Source: Margaritispora aquatica (taxonomy: Eukaryota > Ascomycota > Leotiomycetes > Helotiales > Discinellaceae). From it: a DNA stretch of 64,000 nt. Location: NCBI GenBank assembly GCA_007644065.1, contig VJWN01000021.1, positions 386,271-450,270 of the forward strand, written 5' to 3'. The position numbers were made by a program, and so were the translations under genes. How positions within the stretch are numbered: the stretch's first letter is position 1; each line of letters starts with the position of its first letter. Positions 1-11,004 of this stretch are shown in pieces. The notes beneath the pieces are model-generated. The model saw only the letters and a program-made list of their open reading frames with translations. It was not told the origin of the DNA and searched no databases.

Positions 1-150
1 AAAGTCTGAAGTTGCGTTGGCATCCTTGTTTTTATCCGGATGGAAGCGCAAGGCCCGTTTTTTATAAGCTTCTCGAATAGTCGACAAAGTAGCAGATTGC
101 GGTATTTGTAAAATCGAATAGTAGTCTTCTGTTACCACAACTTGTGCCAT
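1..150 (-). CDS. J-domain (Hsp40/DnaJ-type) protein, N-terminal fragment
   Basis: The gene starts at an ATG at 150 and runs off the left edge, so only 50 codons are visible. The fragment holds the start of a J domain: helix I begins at about residue 9 (DYYSILQIP), helix II carries IREAYKKRALRF, and the invariant HPD tripeptide is at residues 37-39, followed by KNKDAN. The HPD loop is what J proteins use to stimulate Hsp70 ATPase activity, so a co-chaperone role is likely. Whether it is a class A, B or C J protein, and where in the cell it acts, cannot be judged without the missing C-terminus. The family call is firm; everything else is open. Confidence 0.88.
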   Translation of the reverse strand, partial: MAQVVVTEDYYSILQIPQSATLSTIREAYKKRALRFHPDKNKDANATSDF

Positions 151-1318
151 GCCATTTGACACTGTTTTCTTTCGACAAGCTGGGGATTAACATTTGGAGA
201 GATCTTTCAGCTTCCGTTTTTGTTGAGCTGCGTGAAATACTGGGCCTCAATCGTGCCGCGGCTCCTCGCTACTCTCGGTGCATTGATTACTCAAAGTGGG
301 CCCATAATCCTTGGTGGATGTCATGTGATGTGCTGCTCCCCCCTATTTTCTCGCTAGTCACTTGACGACAGATGGTAAGAAGTTCCGAGGCTAAGATACG
401 AACTATGTAGAGTGAAGCCAGCCTGAGGGCTATGATTATTAAAGAATGCTCTTTTGTGTCTGAGGACAAAATCCAGCATGAAATTATGAGTGAGCTTTTG
501 CCGCAACTCCTTGGTATACTTCTTCGGGTACATCTTAGAAGTTCTCGGCAGTACCACTGCTGTTCTGCCACATTAATAGACGTTGATCTCGCCCATTTCA
601 AACGCGATGAGAGTACGAAACTGAAAGATGTCTATGCTTCAGACGATATTTCTTCAAGTACAGCACGCCAAATCAGGCATAGAGCATAATCTTGGCTGTG
701 AATTCTGATTTGCGCCTCTAGAATAAATTATTATCTTCTATCATGATTGCTTCATACTGAATTTTTGACTCACGTCCATAATCCACGATTCTCTCAAAGC
801 TCAATCAAGTAAGCTTCCCTCATTTAGTCATCTTATCATAGCAAGGGGGCTGAGAACGGGAAATCCATCCCATCTTATTGTTGGCCAAGATTTTGGTATC
901 AATATTTTTCTAATCCAGATGCTTCGACGCGCCTTATGATGAGGATAAGGCTTAGTCTCTGGAATTAGGATTAGTGGTAGGGCTTAGTCTAGCTAGCAGG
1001 CTGCCGAAATACCGAGCTAGCTATGTACCAGTAAGCCACTAACTAAAATGCTTCCGTTGCATCCCGGTGACACGCAGTCACAGGATCCGAGTTCTCAAAT
1101 TAGGTGATGATGGTTGGTCTAGTCTATTGGGGTAACTGACATCATTGAGGTTTTTGATTTCAATATTTGAACTTGCGACAAAATCAGTAGCGATCAAGGC
1201 ACTGCCCAAGATACCAGAATCGTTATGATGCCAATGTGTTGAAAATTCGGAATGAAATTAATCCCAGAATTTACATGCATGGAGCATTCCCAGCTCTAGA
1301 TCACCTTATCCCGTTTAA
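151..1318. other. intergenic, no supported gene
   Basis: Open frames of about 60-105 codons occur on both strands and overlap each other without recognisable domains or splice-consistent extensions. A short repeated word, GGCTTAGTCT-like, appears around 950-990. It probably contains the promoter of the J-domain gene (minus strand) near 151-400. Confidence 0.5.
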
Positions 1319-1903
1319 TCAGAATCTTGCTCGCCTGACGAGTGACCTGCCACGGCTCCGTCCCTTGACATTCTTCACTTGCTCCTCTCTCTGCTCATCA
1401 ATGGTTTCCAAGCAGTGCCTCTGCTTTCTCTCAATCCGCCGTCCGATTCTTGAGAGTTGCTCTTTGGCCTGCATCCACGATTTCATGTCGTCCTCATTGT
1501 GAGTTCCGTCCCTGTCCATGGAGTGCTTGAGCTTCTTCAAAGCCTCTTGCTCGACAACGCGCGCTTGAATCAAATCATATGCATCCCTATCAACAGATCC
1601 TGCTTCCTCGAGACGCTTTTCAACGGCAGCGATAACCGCTTGATTCCTTCTGGCCTTGGCTGTTTCTGCCAGCATGATTGTATTTGGGGTAGGACTTTCT
1701 TCTGCGACGTTGACTCGAGGTGTGCTGCTTGTAGAATGAGATGGCGAGGGTTCGCACGACCACGTCGTTGTATTGACCAGAGAGTAGCCTTGCGATGTCT
1801 TGTTATTTGTGGCTGCGGGGAGCATGGCTCTTGCTGCAACAAGGCATTGAGCTGCACGTTCTTTGGGATCTTCTGCCTTGAGACCCTCCGATTCTTGTCC
1901 CAT
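1319..1903 (-). CDS. hypothetical coiled-coil protein, 194 aa
   Basis: A single uninterrupted frame starts at an ATG at 1903. The N-terminal 70 residues are Ser/Thr/Pro-rich and probably disordered. From about residue 80 the protein is Lys/Glu/Arg/Gln-rich with heptad-like spacing (AETAKARRNQAV..., then EQLSRIGRRIERKQ), which predicts a charged alpha-helical or coiled-coil half. The C-terminus is strongly basic (KGRSRGRSLVRRARF). I do not recognise a family. It lies on the same strand as the next coiled-coil gene upstream (2358-2789), so the two might be parts of one longer gene, but I see no splice pair that joins them. The composition argues for real coding sequence; the function is unknown. 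Confidence 0.6.
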   Translation of the reverse strand: MGQESEGLKAEDPKERAAQCLVAARAMLPAATNNKTSQGYSLVNTTTWSCEPSPSHSTSSTPRVNVAEESPTPNTIMLAETAKARRNQAVIAAVEKRLEEAGSVDRDAYDLIQARVVEQEALKKLKHSMDRDGTHNEDDMKSWMQAKEQLSRIGRRIERKQRHCLETIDEQREEQVKNVKGRSRGRSLVRRARF

Positions 1904-2357
1904 CTTGTCGTAATTGGAGTTTGTGACAGTTCACAATGCGGTCTCTGTCAGAGAAGATAATTAATTTTAAAGACAGGAAAAACAAAATATTCTGGCTGGT
2001 GAATAATTTTGACACTAGCTGTTAGGGAATCAATGGCTCGTTCTATTTCACCCTGTTACAGGACAGTTGTCAATGGAAGATCCACTCATTCTAATAGTCA
2101 CAAAATACTGGGCATCGATTTCGGGCTCAAAAGTCATCAAAATGTGCCAGAATCAGTTTGTTTACTGGATAAAAACTCATACTATAGGCAGTGATGGGTA
2201 TCCAGCCTTTGCGTTGTATACTTCGAACCTTTCATGACCGTTGATTTCATCCAGGCAACTCCCCAAGACCTCCGATCTCCCCCATCTCCTCCACTAGACT
2301 ACACGATGGGAGATATCATCGAGGAGCAAATCCATTGTAACCTGAAAACAAACACTT
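1904..2357. other. intergenic, no supported gene
   Basis: Spacer between two small coiled-coil genes on the minus strand. Frames here are short and without domain signal. It would contain the promoter of the 1319-1903 gene. Confidence 0.45.
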
Positions 2358-2789
2358 TCAATCCTTTCTCAATTCGTCGAGCTGACTATCAATCTCATTC
2401 AATTCTTCCTCTTCCTTACTCAATGCTTCATGTGACGCCCGGAAGTGCTGTTGCAACAGAATAATTTGCGCTTCGGCCTCCTCCATTTCTCTTCTATCAC
2501 CATCTCGCCTCATCTGCTCACAGTGCCTCCGAACATCCTGAAGCTCTCTGTAGAGATTGTTCGAAATTTCGTATCTCGCCTCCAAGCTTCGGAGAAGTCG
2601 TTTCTTCTCCTCAGTAGATCGAGCGATGCTTTTTTGGAGTCGAAGCTGCGATTCCTTTCTCAGCACTTCCTGGAAATATTTGTTTGGAGTCTTTCTAACG
2701 GAGTAGACAGGTACTACTCTGGGAGTGTTGGACTTGAGTGGCTCTCTTGTAGTTTTGGCCACTGATATTTCTATTCTATCGGGATCCAT
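2358..2789 (-). CDS. hypothetical coiled-coil protein, 143 aa
   Basis: The ATG at 2789 opens an intact frame. After a short N-terminal part with basic and hydrophobic residues (about residues 1-40), nearly the whole protein is a charged helix. It has regular heptad-like Leu/Ile positions and many Glu/Arg/Gln residues (residues about 45-143, including RREMEEAEAQIILLQQHFRA). It is therefore probably a small coiled-coil protein that self-associates or binds a partner. No catalytic motif is present and I do not recognise the family. The start is the first ATG, followed by MDPDRIEIS. The call as coding rests on composition and frame length only. Confidence 0.55.
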   Translation of the reverse strand: MDPDRIEISVAKTTREPLKSNTPRVVPVYSVRKTPNKYFQEVLRKESQLRLQKSIARSTEEKKRLLRSLEARYEISNNLYRELQDVRRHCEQMRRDGDRREMEEAEAQIILLQQHFRASHEALSKEEEELNEIDSQLDELRKD

Positions 2790-4288
2790 TCTGAGATCTT
2801 TTGAATTAGGCTCAAATTTTGTGTTGTGAATGTGACGATTTGTGGATGATTAAAAATTTTGTGCCTAAGGTAGAAAGAAGAACATTTCACCAAATGTAAT
2901 GGAAGACTATTTCGGTTGACTTCGGTTATGCAATCGATTTAGCGGCTGGAATCTCCTTATTGTGGGTTCATCAATTCGATAGCGAAATTAGGTTGATTAT
3001 TTTGGCTATTCTTTTGAGCCATTCTTTGTATTGGCCCAGCAGCTTGTGGTTTAGACTAGAAGTTGCTTCAATTGACCGGCTTTAGCAAGCAGACTAGTTT
3101 AACTCATTGTACCATTTAGCTACCTAGCTTAATCTTTAACTAACACACTGCTCCCAAATTCTCCTCGAAATCTCTCGTCTACACTGGAACTCCCAAACAA
3201 TGTCCACTGACTTCTGTTGCAGCCTTACCTGAGCATAAGTGCAACCCAATCGATATTTTTCTCTCCACGATCGTTCAGATATTGAATATTAAAGTCAACT
3301 CGATCTTCTTTCCGCTATTTATAATCCATTCTCTGTATTGCCGTTACGGAACTCGACCTACCTCTTAGTCGGATTTAGGATATTACCAATTTCAGAAGAT
3401 ATAACAGCACCCATTGTGACTTCCTAGAATGTAGTGAACTTTTTAAGAGACCAAGTGGTAAAATTGGAGACAAGGTCATGAAATAATTGATGATGCAAGA
3501 AAGCAAAATTGAGAGGTATAGAAAACTGATAAGAGCTTTGCAAATGAAGAAGGCACCATTTACTGGGTAAGCATTTCAAAGTGAGATCGAGCCATGACAG
3601 CCACTACCAAACCTGCTGCGCTCTCATCTCAAAAATTCAATGTTTTGATTCTCACAGCCATCCACCCCATCCCCAACTTCGTAGTATCTAACGCCTCACT
3701 CAATCAATTTACATGTTAATGAAAGTCAATTCTGATTAGACAGACTAGCGAACATCCCAAATTTCCATCAATCTGTGCTCAAGACAGTGAGGGGTTGATC
3801 TAAGCAACATTCTCGTCAAATATATGACGCAACAAATCAATGTCATTGATCCGATTTCCCTACAGTGGTATATCACGATCACAGCATGCCCGATGTGCGA
3901 ACAAGCAATGTGGCGCTCCACTCGCCAAGGACAAGAATTTGCCGGAGTGTCTTGGCGATTCAATTGCCGCTCAATGCCGAGAGGGAGGATGTGGGGTATT
4001 TTCATGGTTCATAGAACACGAAGAATGGAGATGAGAGGACACTGGTCAGAAAACACTTGCTGCGAACATGTGATTCGCTCGAGATATTAAAATTGGGGAG
4101 AAATGGTGCATGTAGCAGCAGTTCAATCATGATTCCTTAATGATAGTGATTAGGACCATCTGGACTCCTTGTCCCATTCCTTCATCCTCTATTCCTCATT
4201 CCTCATACCTTTTGTATAAATGCGATCAATTATATATGGTCATCGTAGAATCATAATTCATCACCTTTCCCCTGGCCTTTTACACAGT
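2790..4288. other. intergenic, AT-rich, no supported gene
   Basis: About 1.5 kb between the coiled-coil gene and the 3' end of the GH31 gene. Overlapping frames of 64-88 codons at 3.7-4.1 kb occur on both strands and show no domain. I see no RNA gene or repeat. Confidence 0.5.
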
Positions 4289-7200
4289 TTACATCCATTT
4301 CATAACCCAATCGCTAGCCCACGCACCACCTCTTGTCGAGTTCATCAGTCCTTTGACCTCAAGGACTTTAGTTGTGGAGTTGTATGTCCATCCACTCGAT
4401 AATGGAGTGCCGTTCAGAGTGACGTTGGTGACTGCGGATGGAACACCCATGATCGTCACATTAGCGAGTGGGTTCGTGTCTTGGTAGAGACCACGCGCAG
4501 AGGCATAGAGGGCAGATTTCGTGAGGGAGAACTAGTCGAAATGTTAGCGGATTTAAACGATCGGAGCAAGGAAGAAATAGCTTACCTCAACATACAAGCT
4601 GGCATTAGGTCTCAAAGACTCGCCGTCATCGATGTACAAGCTTCCACTTGCAGTTCCCTCCAAACTAGTCGCAGCAATTAGGCCCCATGGATTAGAACGA
4701 CAATCTCTCGTCATCATGCCTGGTTCTTGAGTCGGCAAGATACTACCACCTCTGACATAAACTGGGATATGGCCAAGCGGAGCATTGATAGTAATGTTCT
4801 GCCCTGGAGCTGCAATAACGGCAGTCTGGTTATACCAATCGTACCAGACCTCACCCTTACCAGCACCAGGGAAGACTCCGTTGACTGTTGTTGCGCCTTG
4901 TACGAGGACAGGTGTGATCATGAGAGAGCCACCGAGGAGGAACTGGCGATCAGCTGAAGCGAGAGATGGGTCGTTGGGAAACTCCCAGGCAAGAGCACGC
5001 ATGACAGTCGAGCCAGTCGAGTGTGCTTGCTCATAAAGAGTGTACATGTATGGGAGGAGGAGGTACCGGATATGCATTGCACTCTTGGTAGCATCTGTGA
5101 CAGATGCCCAAACATATGGCTCTTGGGAAATAGCTGAGAGAACATTGTGGTTGCGGTAGAAGGTGAAGAAGGCGGAAAGTTGCATCCATCTGTTACACAG
5201 CTCCTCATCACTGTTTCCGTTGAAGCCACACGTATCAACACCGAACATTGGAATGCCGAAGAGGGAGAAGGAGAGTGCTTGTGGGATGGAGAAGAACATG
5301 TAGGCCCACAGACTTGCGTTGTCACCTCCCCAGTGCCCAGCCCATTTTCCAGATCCAGCAAATGTAGAACGACCGATGATAAAGGGACGCTTGGTGGGCC
5401 AAATACCAAGTAGTGCTTGGTAAGTTGCGTTGAGAATCTGGTGACCAAACAGGTTATGGAAGTCGTATTCAACAGTGCCTCCATGATGAGTGGCATTTTG
5501 AGAAACTGCATGGACATCAAGAGCACCTTGGACATTGTTAATTACATATGGTGGGTACTCAAGAGCTCGAACGCCTGGAGTTGGAGTAGTGCGAATGTAT
5601 GAGGTGGAGGTTGAAGTAGGTGTGGCTGATGTTGATGAGGAAGCAATCGTGCCGGTTGAGGAGGCTGGGAGATTTGATGAAGCGCTTGCAGCTCTAGCTG
5701 AGGACGCGGACGCAGCAGCGCTGGAAGATGCTGCTTGGACTGAGGAGAATTCTGTTGCATTGGTGATGTTAAACCCCTCTGGATAGCCGTAAACGATATT
5801 GCCAGGCTCTCCTGGAAGACTGAATGGTGGATGAACAGGGTTAAGAGTCAGGTTTCCAGTTCCACACGACCCAACACAGAATGAAGAGACCTCACTCATG
5901 TCGATCCAGATACCATCGAATGATACATTCTGGTACCAAGTTTTCATCTCTCCTACCCACCAGTCAATGGCTCCCGTGCCGTTGAGGACTGCGCCAACAA
6001 AATCCGGGAATACTGTGTACCCAGGCCAAACTGCACCGATATAGTCACTTCCATCCGGATTCAGCATAAATGCATTCATGGTTTTGCCACGAGTGTAGGT
6101 ATCATAAGTATCACTAGCATTCTCAGGATTGGGATCGTAAATAGCCGAGTCCACGATGGGCACGTAATGCTGTCCATTGGCATGTAACTGAGACAAAAAT
6201 CTCATGCCTTCGTCGTATGGGAAGGTATTTTGATCATTATCAAAGTCGCGATATTGGTTCATGTAGTCGATATCAGTCCTGCGATATGTTAGCACTGAGT
6301 AAGTGACGCGTCTAACAGTTATGATCATGTGACATACCAGATCGTTTCCAAAGGAATTCCAAATCGAGCAAAGTTGTCAACGACATCTTGAAGCTGAGAC
6401 CAGTTCGCATATCCCCAACGGCACTGATGATATCCAAAGGTCCAGTACTGCTGCATAGCTGGGAGGCCGATGGTGCTCTTTTGGTAGGACTTGGTAACCT
6501 TCTCCTGCGTTGGTCCGGCATAAAAGTACAGATCAATGCTTCCACCAAGTGTTCTCCATGTAAGATTTGATGGTCTCATCAAGACTTCTTGTCCATGTGT
6601 GTTACGCAAGAACACTCCATGGGTGTATGAGACATAATCGGCTGTTGCGTTAGTCGCATTTGCGGCATATGCGAGATTGCCAGTACTCTCATTCACCTCA
6701 TAGTATCTCGTATCGATGTAAAATGGATGATCACCGTAGAGATTATAGTCGATTGGATCTTAAGAGAAAAGGTTAGTGGGTTCATATTCACACAGATTAA
6801 GTACTTGCCTCCAACATCAGCTGCCCAGAATGTACGAGTGAAGTTATTGCCCATTCGAAGCCCATGAATGACCTCTCCTAGACCGTAGAGGTTGTAGTTC
6901 TCGGGCAGAGAAGTCGCAAATTCAATGAATTGGTTCTCGTAAACTAGTTTGGTTCCTGTGGAATCAAACAGGACATCTCCGGTGCTTTGTCGAATGACGG
7001 AAAATCCAAACGTGGGGTTGTTTGTCCAGGTATAACTCAAGTCGTTGTCCAAAGTTGTCGTTTTTGCATCTGCATTGATTCCCGGCCGAGGAACTAAAGC
7101 TGGTGGTAAGACGAACCATGAGCTATTTGCTGAACCGATATAGGTTGGAGTGATCTCGATGTGCAACCGATCATCAGATTGGAACTCGACAGTCAGATTC

Positions 7201-7496
7201 AAGTTCTCAATATCGGTCCCATAAACATTGCAAGCTGGACCAGCGAGCGAGAGGCTCGCCGTTAACCCAAATGGCGTACGCTTGACATTTGATGCCGTGT
7301 AGCCTGGACAAACATCCTGAGGATTCACTGCTTGGGAATCAAAGATATTGGGCAGAAGTGGTACTGAATTATCTGCATCTGAGGGTACTGTGAAGATTGG
7401 GCGAAAGCTTGTCATAGTCATTGACCCCATTTGAGCATATACGGTTGTGAAAGTGGCACAAAGAGCGCCTAGGGCAAGAACTGCCTGTCCTCGCAT
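4289..7496 (-). CDS. secreted GH31 alpha-glucosidase, AgdC-like
   Basis: Four exons: 7496-6809, 6758-6338, 6278-4586 and 4531-4289, giving 1014 aa. The first intron is GC-AG (donor GCAAGT); the others are GT-AG. I start at the ATG at 7496 because it opens a clean signal peptide (MRGQAVLALGALCATFTTVYA); an upstream in-frame ATG would bury it. Glycoside hydrolase family 31 releases glucose from the non-reducing end of alpha-glucans by a retaining mechanism. The nucleophile motif WIDMSE places the catalytic Asp at about residue 496; the acid/base motif GHWGGDN places the second Asp at about 689. A Ser/Ala/Thr-rich stretch of about 50 residues follows the nucleophile region, and N-glycosylation sequons are frequent, as expected for an exported enzyme. 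It resembles the Aspergillus AgdC type, some members of which also have beta-glucosidase activity, so substrate preference is not certain. Confidence 0.93.
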
Positions 7497-9024
7497 CTTG
7501 TTTCGCTTCCAAAAAATCTGGTAGCTAGTATAAAGAAAGAAGTAAACTGAGCTCCAAAAGAGAAGACCCAGTGGAGAAGCAAGGATAGTAAGCCGGAGAG
7601 AGGAAAATTCATAGCACAAGGAGACAAAGAGTTCCATTTTGTATGAAAGCTACCCCACTCCAAATTCAACAACCCCGCAAAGGTTTACCTGCTTCTCGAG
7701 CAACACTGCATGAGTTGGTAGACTAAGAAAGCTTCTTGAAGCTCATGTGGGCTTCAAGCTCTGAAGTCGCGGAAGCTACAGAAGCTTAACAAGTAACAAG
7801 ATAGAAGGGCCGAGTCGGATGTTCTTAAGGCGTGCTGGAATCAGATGGTGCTGATGATCTTAACTTATTGAGGTTATTCCGAAGTCCGAAAAGAGGCTTT
7901 TATGACCGTATTCCTTCATTTAGTGTCGTGATCGGACGGTGTTAGTGACTAAGATCGCATCAAAATACCGCGAATGATTCAGAGTTGAAGCTGTCAAAAC
8001 TGGCGTGACATAGACCAGGAGATAGCTCCTACTAAGAAATATTTGGTGCCTGGTTTGTTCCTGACCGTCTTCTTGCATTGGCCAACAGCGTAACCCCGCA
8101 CGTCCTATGCATGCACACATGCACGTAGTAGAAGCATATGATGTAACTTTTGGTAAATGCCTGGGAACTTTGGCGGGGAACGGGGTTTAAAAGCTGGAGA
8201 CTGGAGAAGATGCGATGATCGTTCCGATGCACTTGCTTGGATAAAAGGACCGACCTCAATCCGGAACTGTTTATACTGAGGTAGACATGTCTCAAAGGAC
8301 GAGTATAATTGCGAGAATTAGAGCGATGAGGAAGACGATGAAAATAATACTATCCAAAAGCTCTAACTACATTGAGAGAAGAACAAAAAACGCGTTGTAT
8401 ATCGAACGAAAATGCTGGAAAGTTTGGGGAGAAGGAAATGGGATTTTGAAAGGTTGGAAATCCAATCTTGTTCAGATCAACGGTCACATGATTGACCTCT
8501 CCCAAGCCGGGCCAGCTCGAGGATCCCGTCGGTTGTCTTTCGTTTGCCCGAACTTTCCAAGTTCCTGAGGTACCTTAGCAAAGGTTATACAGTAACAAAA
8601 CTTTTTAAAGAGGACTGACTTTGTTTCGTCTCATAATTCATTGGTTATATCTCCTTCTGAGAGCACTGCGTGCTGTGATTGAAATGGAGTTCGACATGAA
8701 ATAATTTTACAATTCCTGATAAACCTCCAGCCTCTTATTCGCTCTCTGTCAGCATGTTTAATTAATCATTACATCTTCATTAAATTATCTGCTCTTACAG
8801 TATAGATACCCAGGTAGTTCTATTCAGATCCCTCACTTTTACATAAACTCGCTTTCTATATGCACAAGGCTATGAGGTGTTCAGCGCACTCTTCTAGTTC
8901 AATTAACATGCCCCTCTGCCATTAAGCTATACTCCCCTTCGAAACCATTCAAAGAAGTTTCCCTCCATGTACAACAGCCGAGCCAGACTACATACTCCTG
9001 TTTCGGTGTCGGTCAAGAGCAGTC
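7497..9024. other. intergenic, GH31 promoter side; no supported gene
   Basis: The first few hundred bases upstream of 7496 should hold the GH31 promoter and leader. An open frame at 8287-8568 (+, 93 codons) is basic and lacks any domain, so I do not call it. Around 7730-7800 there are several AAGCTT/GAAGCT-type words in close succession. Nothing else stands out. Confidence 0.45.
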
Positions 9025-9796
9025 TTACCATCGACCTTTCCGGGGGAACAACCACACAAGTATTGCAATGATGATCGTCGGGATACCGACCCCTAAGCCA
9101 ACTTTCATTCCAAGCTTCGCATCCTTCGAGATGCCGGTCTCTGTACTTTTTGTCTCTGCCACAGCAGGTGTTGTAGGTGTTGAAGCTTCCTTGGCAATGG
9201 TCGTAAAAGTCGAAAATGTCGAAGTACTTAGTGAATTTGTCGATGTGGATTTCACGCTCGTCGTACTTGATTCCACACTTATTGGTGTCGTGGAGGAAGA
9301 AGAGGAAGGCTAGCATATTTCAGCATTAAGTCATTGCCAAGCAGTCCTGAACACCCACCTGCTCCGCGATAGGATCCAAACTCCAATATTGTCCAGTGAA
9401 GTCCCCCTGGGTCATTACAGCTACCTTGGTGACGCTATAGGCGTCAAGAAAATAGCTACTCCCCGAGAACTCGTTATAAAACTTGAACGTGCCTCCTGTG
9501 CTCGGTACAGCTGTCCATTGCTGGCCTGTTGTCAAAGCTGGAGTTGAAAGATGGGGGACAGTCTTATCGTTCCCTAGTACGTCGAGACAGAATGTTCTGT
9601 CTACATAGCGTGTGCATATGTTGTACTTTGTCGGGTCTGGCGCAGTTAGGAACTGCCACTTTAAGGACGATGAGTCCTTAGATGCTACGCAGAGTCCACG
9701 ATCGATATTAGAGGTTATAACTGCGAGGGGATAATTGGCTCCTGCGAACGCGTTTGAGAGGTAAAAGTAACTTGTGGGTGAAACGGCGAGGGCCAT
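9025..9796 (-). CDS. ricin-B-lectin-like protein with C-terminal membrane anchor
   Basis: Two exons, 9796-9359 and 9309-9025, joined by a 49-bp GT-AG intron, give 240 aa. Residues about 5-145 look like a beta-trefoil ricin-B-type lectin: repeated aromatic and QxW-like ends (QQW near residue 91, GQYWSLDP near 138) and a YFYLSN opening typical of fungal ricin-like proteins. Exon 2 codes a Ser/Thr-rich stalk of about 55 residues, then a hydrophobic helix (GLGVGIPTIIIAILVWLF) and a short basic tail, PRKGRW. I see no N-terminal signal peptide, so how the lectin part would reach the outside is unclear; it may be inserted by the internal helix or may face the cytosol. Sugar binding is an inference from fold-like features only. 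Confidence 0.75.
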
Positions 9797-11004
9797 GTTT
9801 TTGTTATGTCCGCGTATGACCTGCCTTTGGTTCCGGTTTTGTCAGTCATTTAACAGCAACATCCTCCCACGTCCACACAGGGCCATGGGGACTTCAAAGC
9901 ACTTGTAGTCAAATTAAGGCTTTGCTCTCACCAGGTAGCCAGAGGTGGTCACTATATTTGGAGCAGCCAAATTATTGTACTATGAGGGCTGTGAAGAGAG
10001 CTATCCCGCCCATGGTTGCTGGTGGCTGAACTCAACAACCTCTCAGAGACTCGATTTCACTGCAATGCTTGTTACACCTAGGGTTGTCGATCTGATTTTG
10101 GATATGGCTTTGAGGAAAGGGATGGAGGATGGTCCTCCTCATTGGACACGAGATTGGTGGCGTAGAAAGTGGTAGGCTCAGACACCGTCAAACAGACAAC
10201 CCTGTCCAGCTGCCAGATCACTGCATTGGAGCTCAAAAGCAGGACCATCAAAAGCGCAGTGACTTCGCTCTTAATAACCAAGAATAGCTCAAGAGCAGAC
10301 CAAGAACGGCATTGTGATTTCCCCTCAGAGAGCCTCAGCGAGGCACATGATTTGGTGTTGGTATGCAGCACTACTGCATCTCAGTGATTCCAAGATAAAA
10401 AACAATTTGAAGGATCCATATGAACGGTGTAAGGACAAAGAAGAACACCACAAGCTAAAAAAAAAAATAGAGGAGCCCACAAATTCGAGACTTGTACGAG
10501 GCTGGCTAGGAACATCAGATCTTACTTCTGACTTCATTGCGGCAACCAAAAGGAAGAACTCCATGTCCGCATGAGTGGTTCTAGAAGGAATTTTAACAAA
10601 CGCAGAGTTTCTAGAGCGCTTATTGCAAACTTCAGACTCTCCGAGGATGTGTCAAACATAGGATATTTCTGGGCGATAGATTGGGGAAGACTGAATCTAT
10701 CAAGAACTGCTGATATCAAATCTCCAGATGGGACGTTTGTAGCAAACATGTGATCGTGAATTTGACTACCTAAACATACCTATCATACCTATCCGTTGAA
10801 TCCAGAGCAACAATCATGGTTATAAGGAAAACTCAGAACTAAATAATACATTGACCACCAGGTATGGAAATTTTGGATCATTCAAAACTGCTGATTATTT
10901 TGTCAATTCACTAAAGTTTGATAATCCCAGACCCAGGAAGATGGATTTTGGATCCACGGCGGCACTAATCCATTTCCGTCACTAGTTTTTCCGTCAGCCT
11001 GGCA
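9797..11004. other. intergenic between divergent lectin and kinase genes
   Basis: This 1.2-kb spacer separates two genes that point away from each other, so it probably contains both promoters. Frames of 60-97 codons lie on both strands and overlap; none has a domain. A short A-rich run (about 10 A) sits near 10460. Confidence 0.45.

Noticed and set aside
4918..5535. 205-codon minus-strand frame inside the GH31 gene
   Set aside because: Overlaps GH31 exon 3 in another frame and has no domain; shadow frame.
8287..8568. 93-codon plus-strand frame downstream of the lectin gene
   Set aside because: Basic, domain-free and without splice-consistent extension or neighbour context.
10078..10371. 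minus-strand frame with a hydrophobic stretch resembling a signal peptide
   Set aside because: The hydrophobic segment is internal, no good ATG context precedes it, and the plus strand is equally open.
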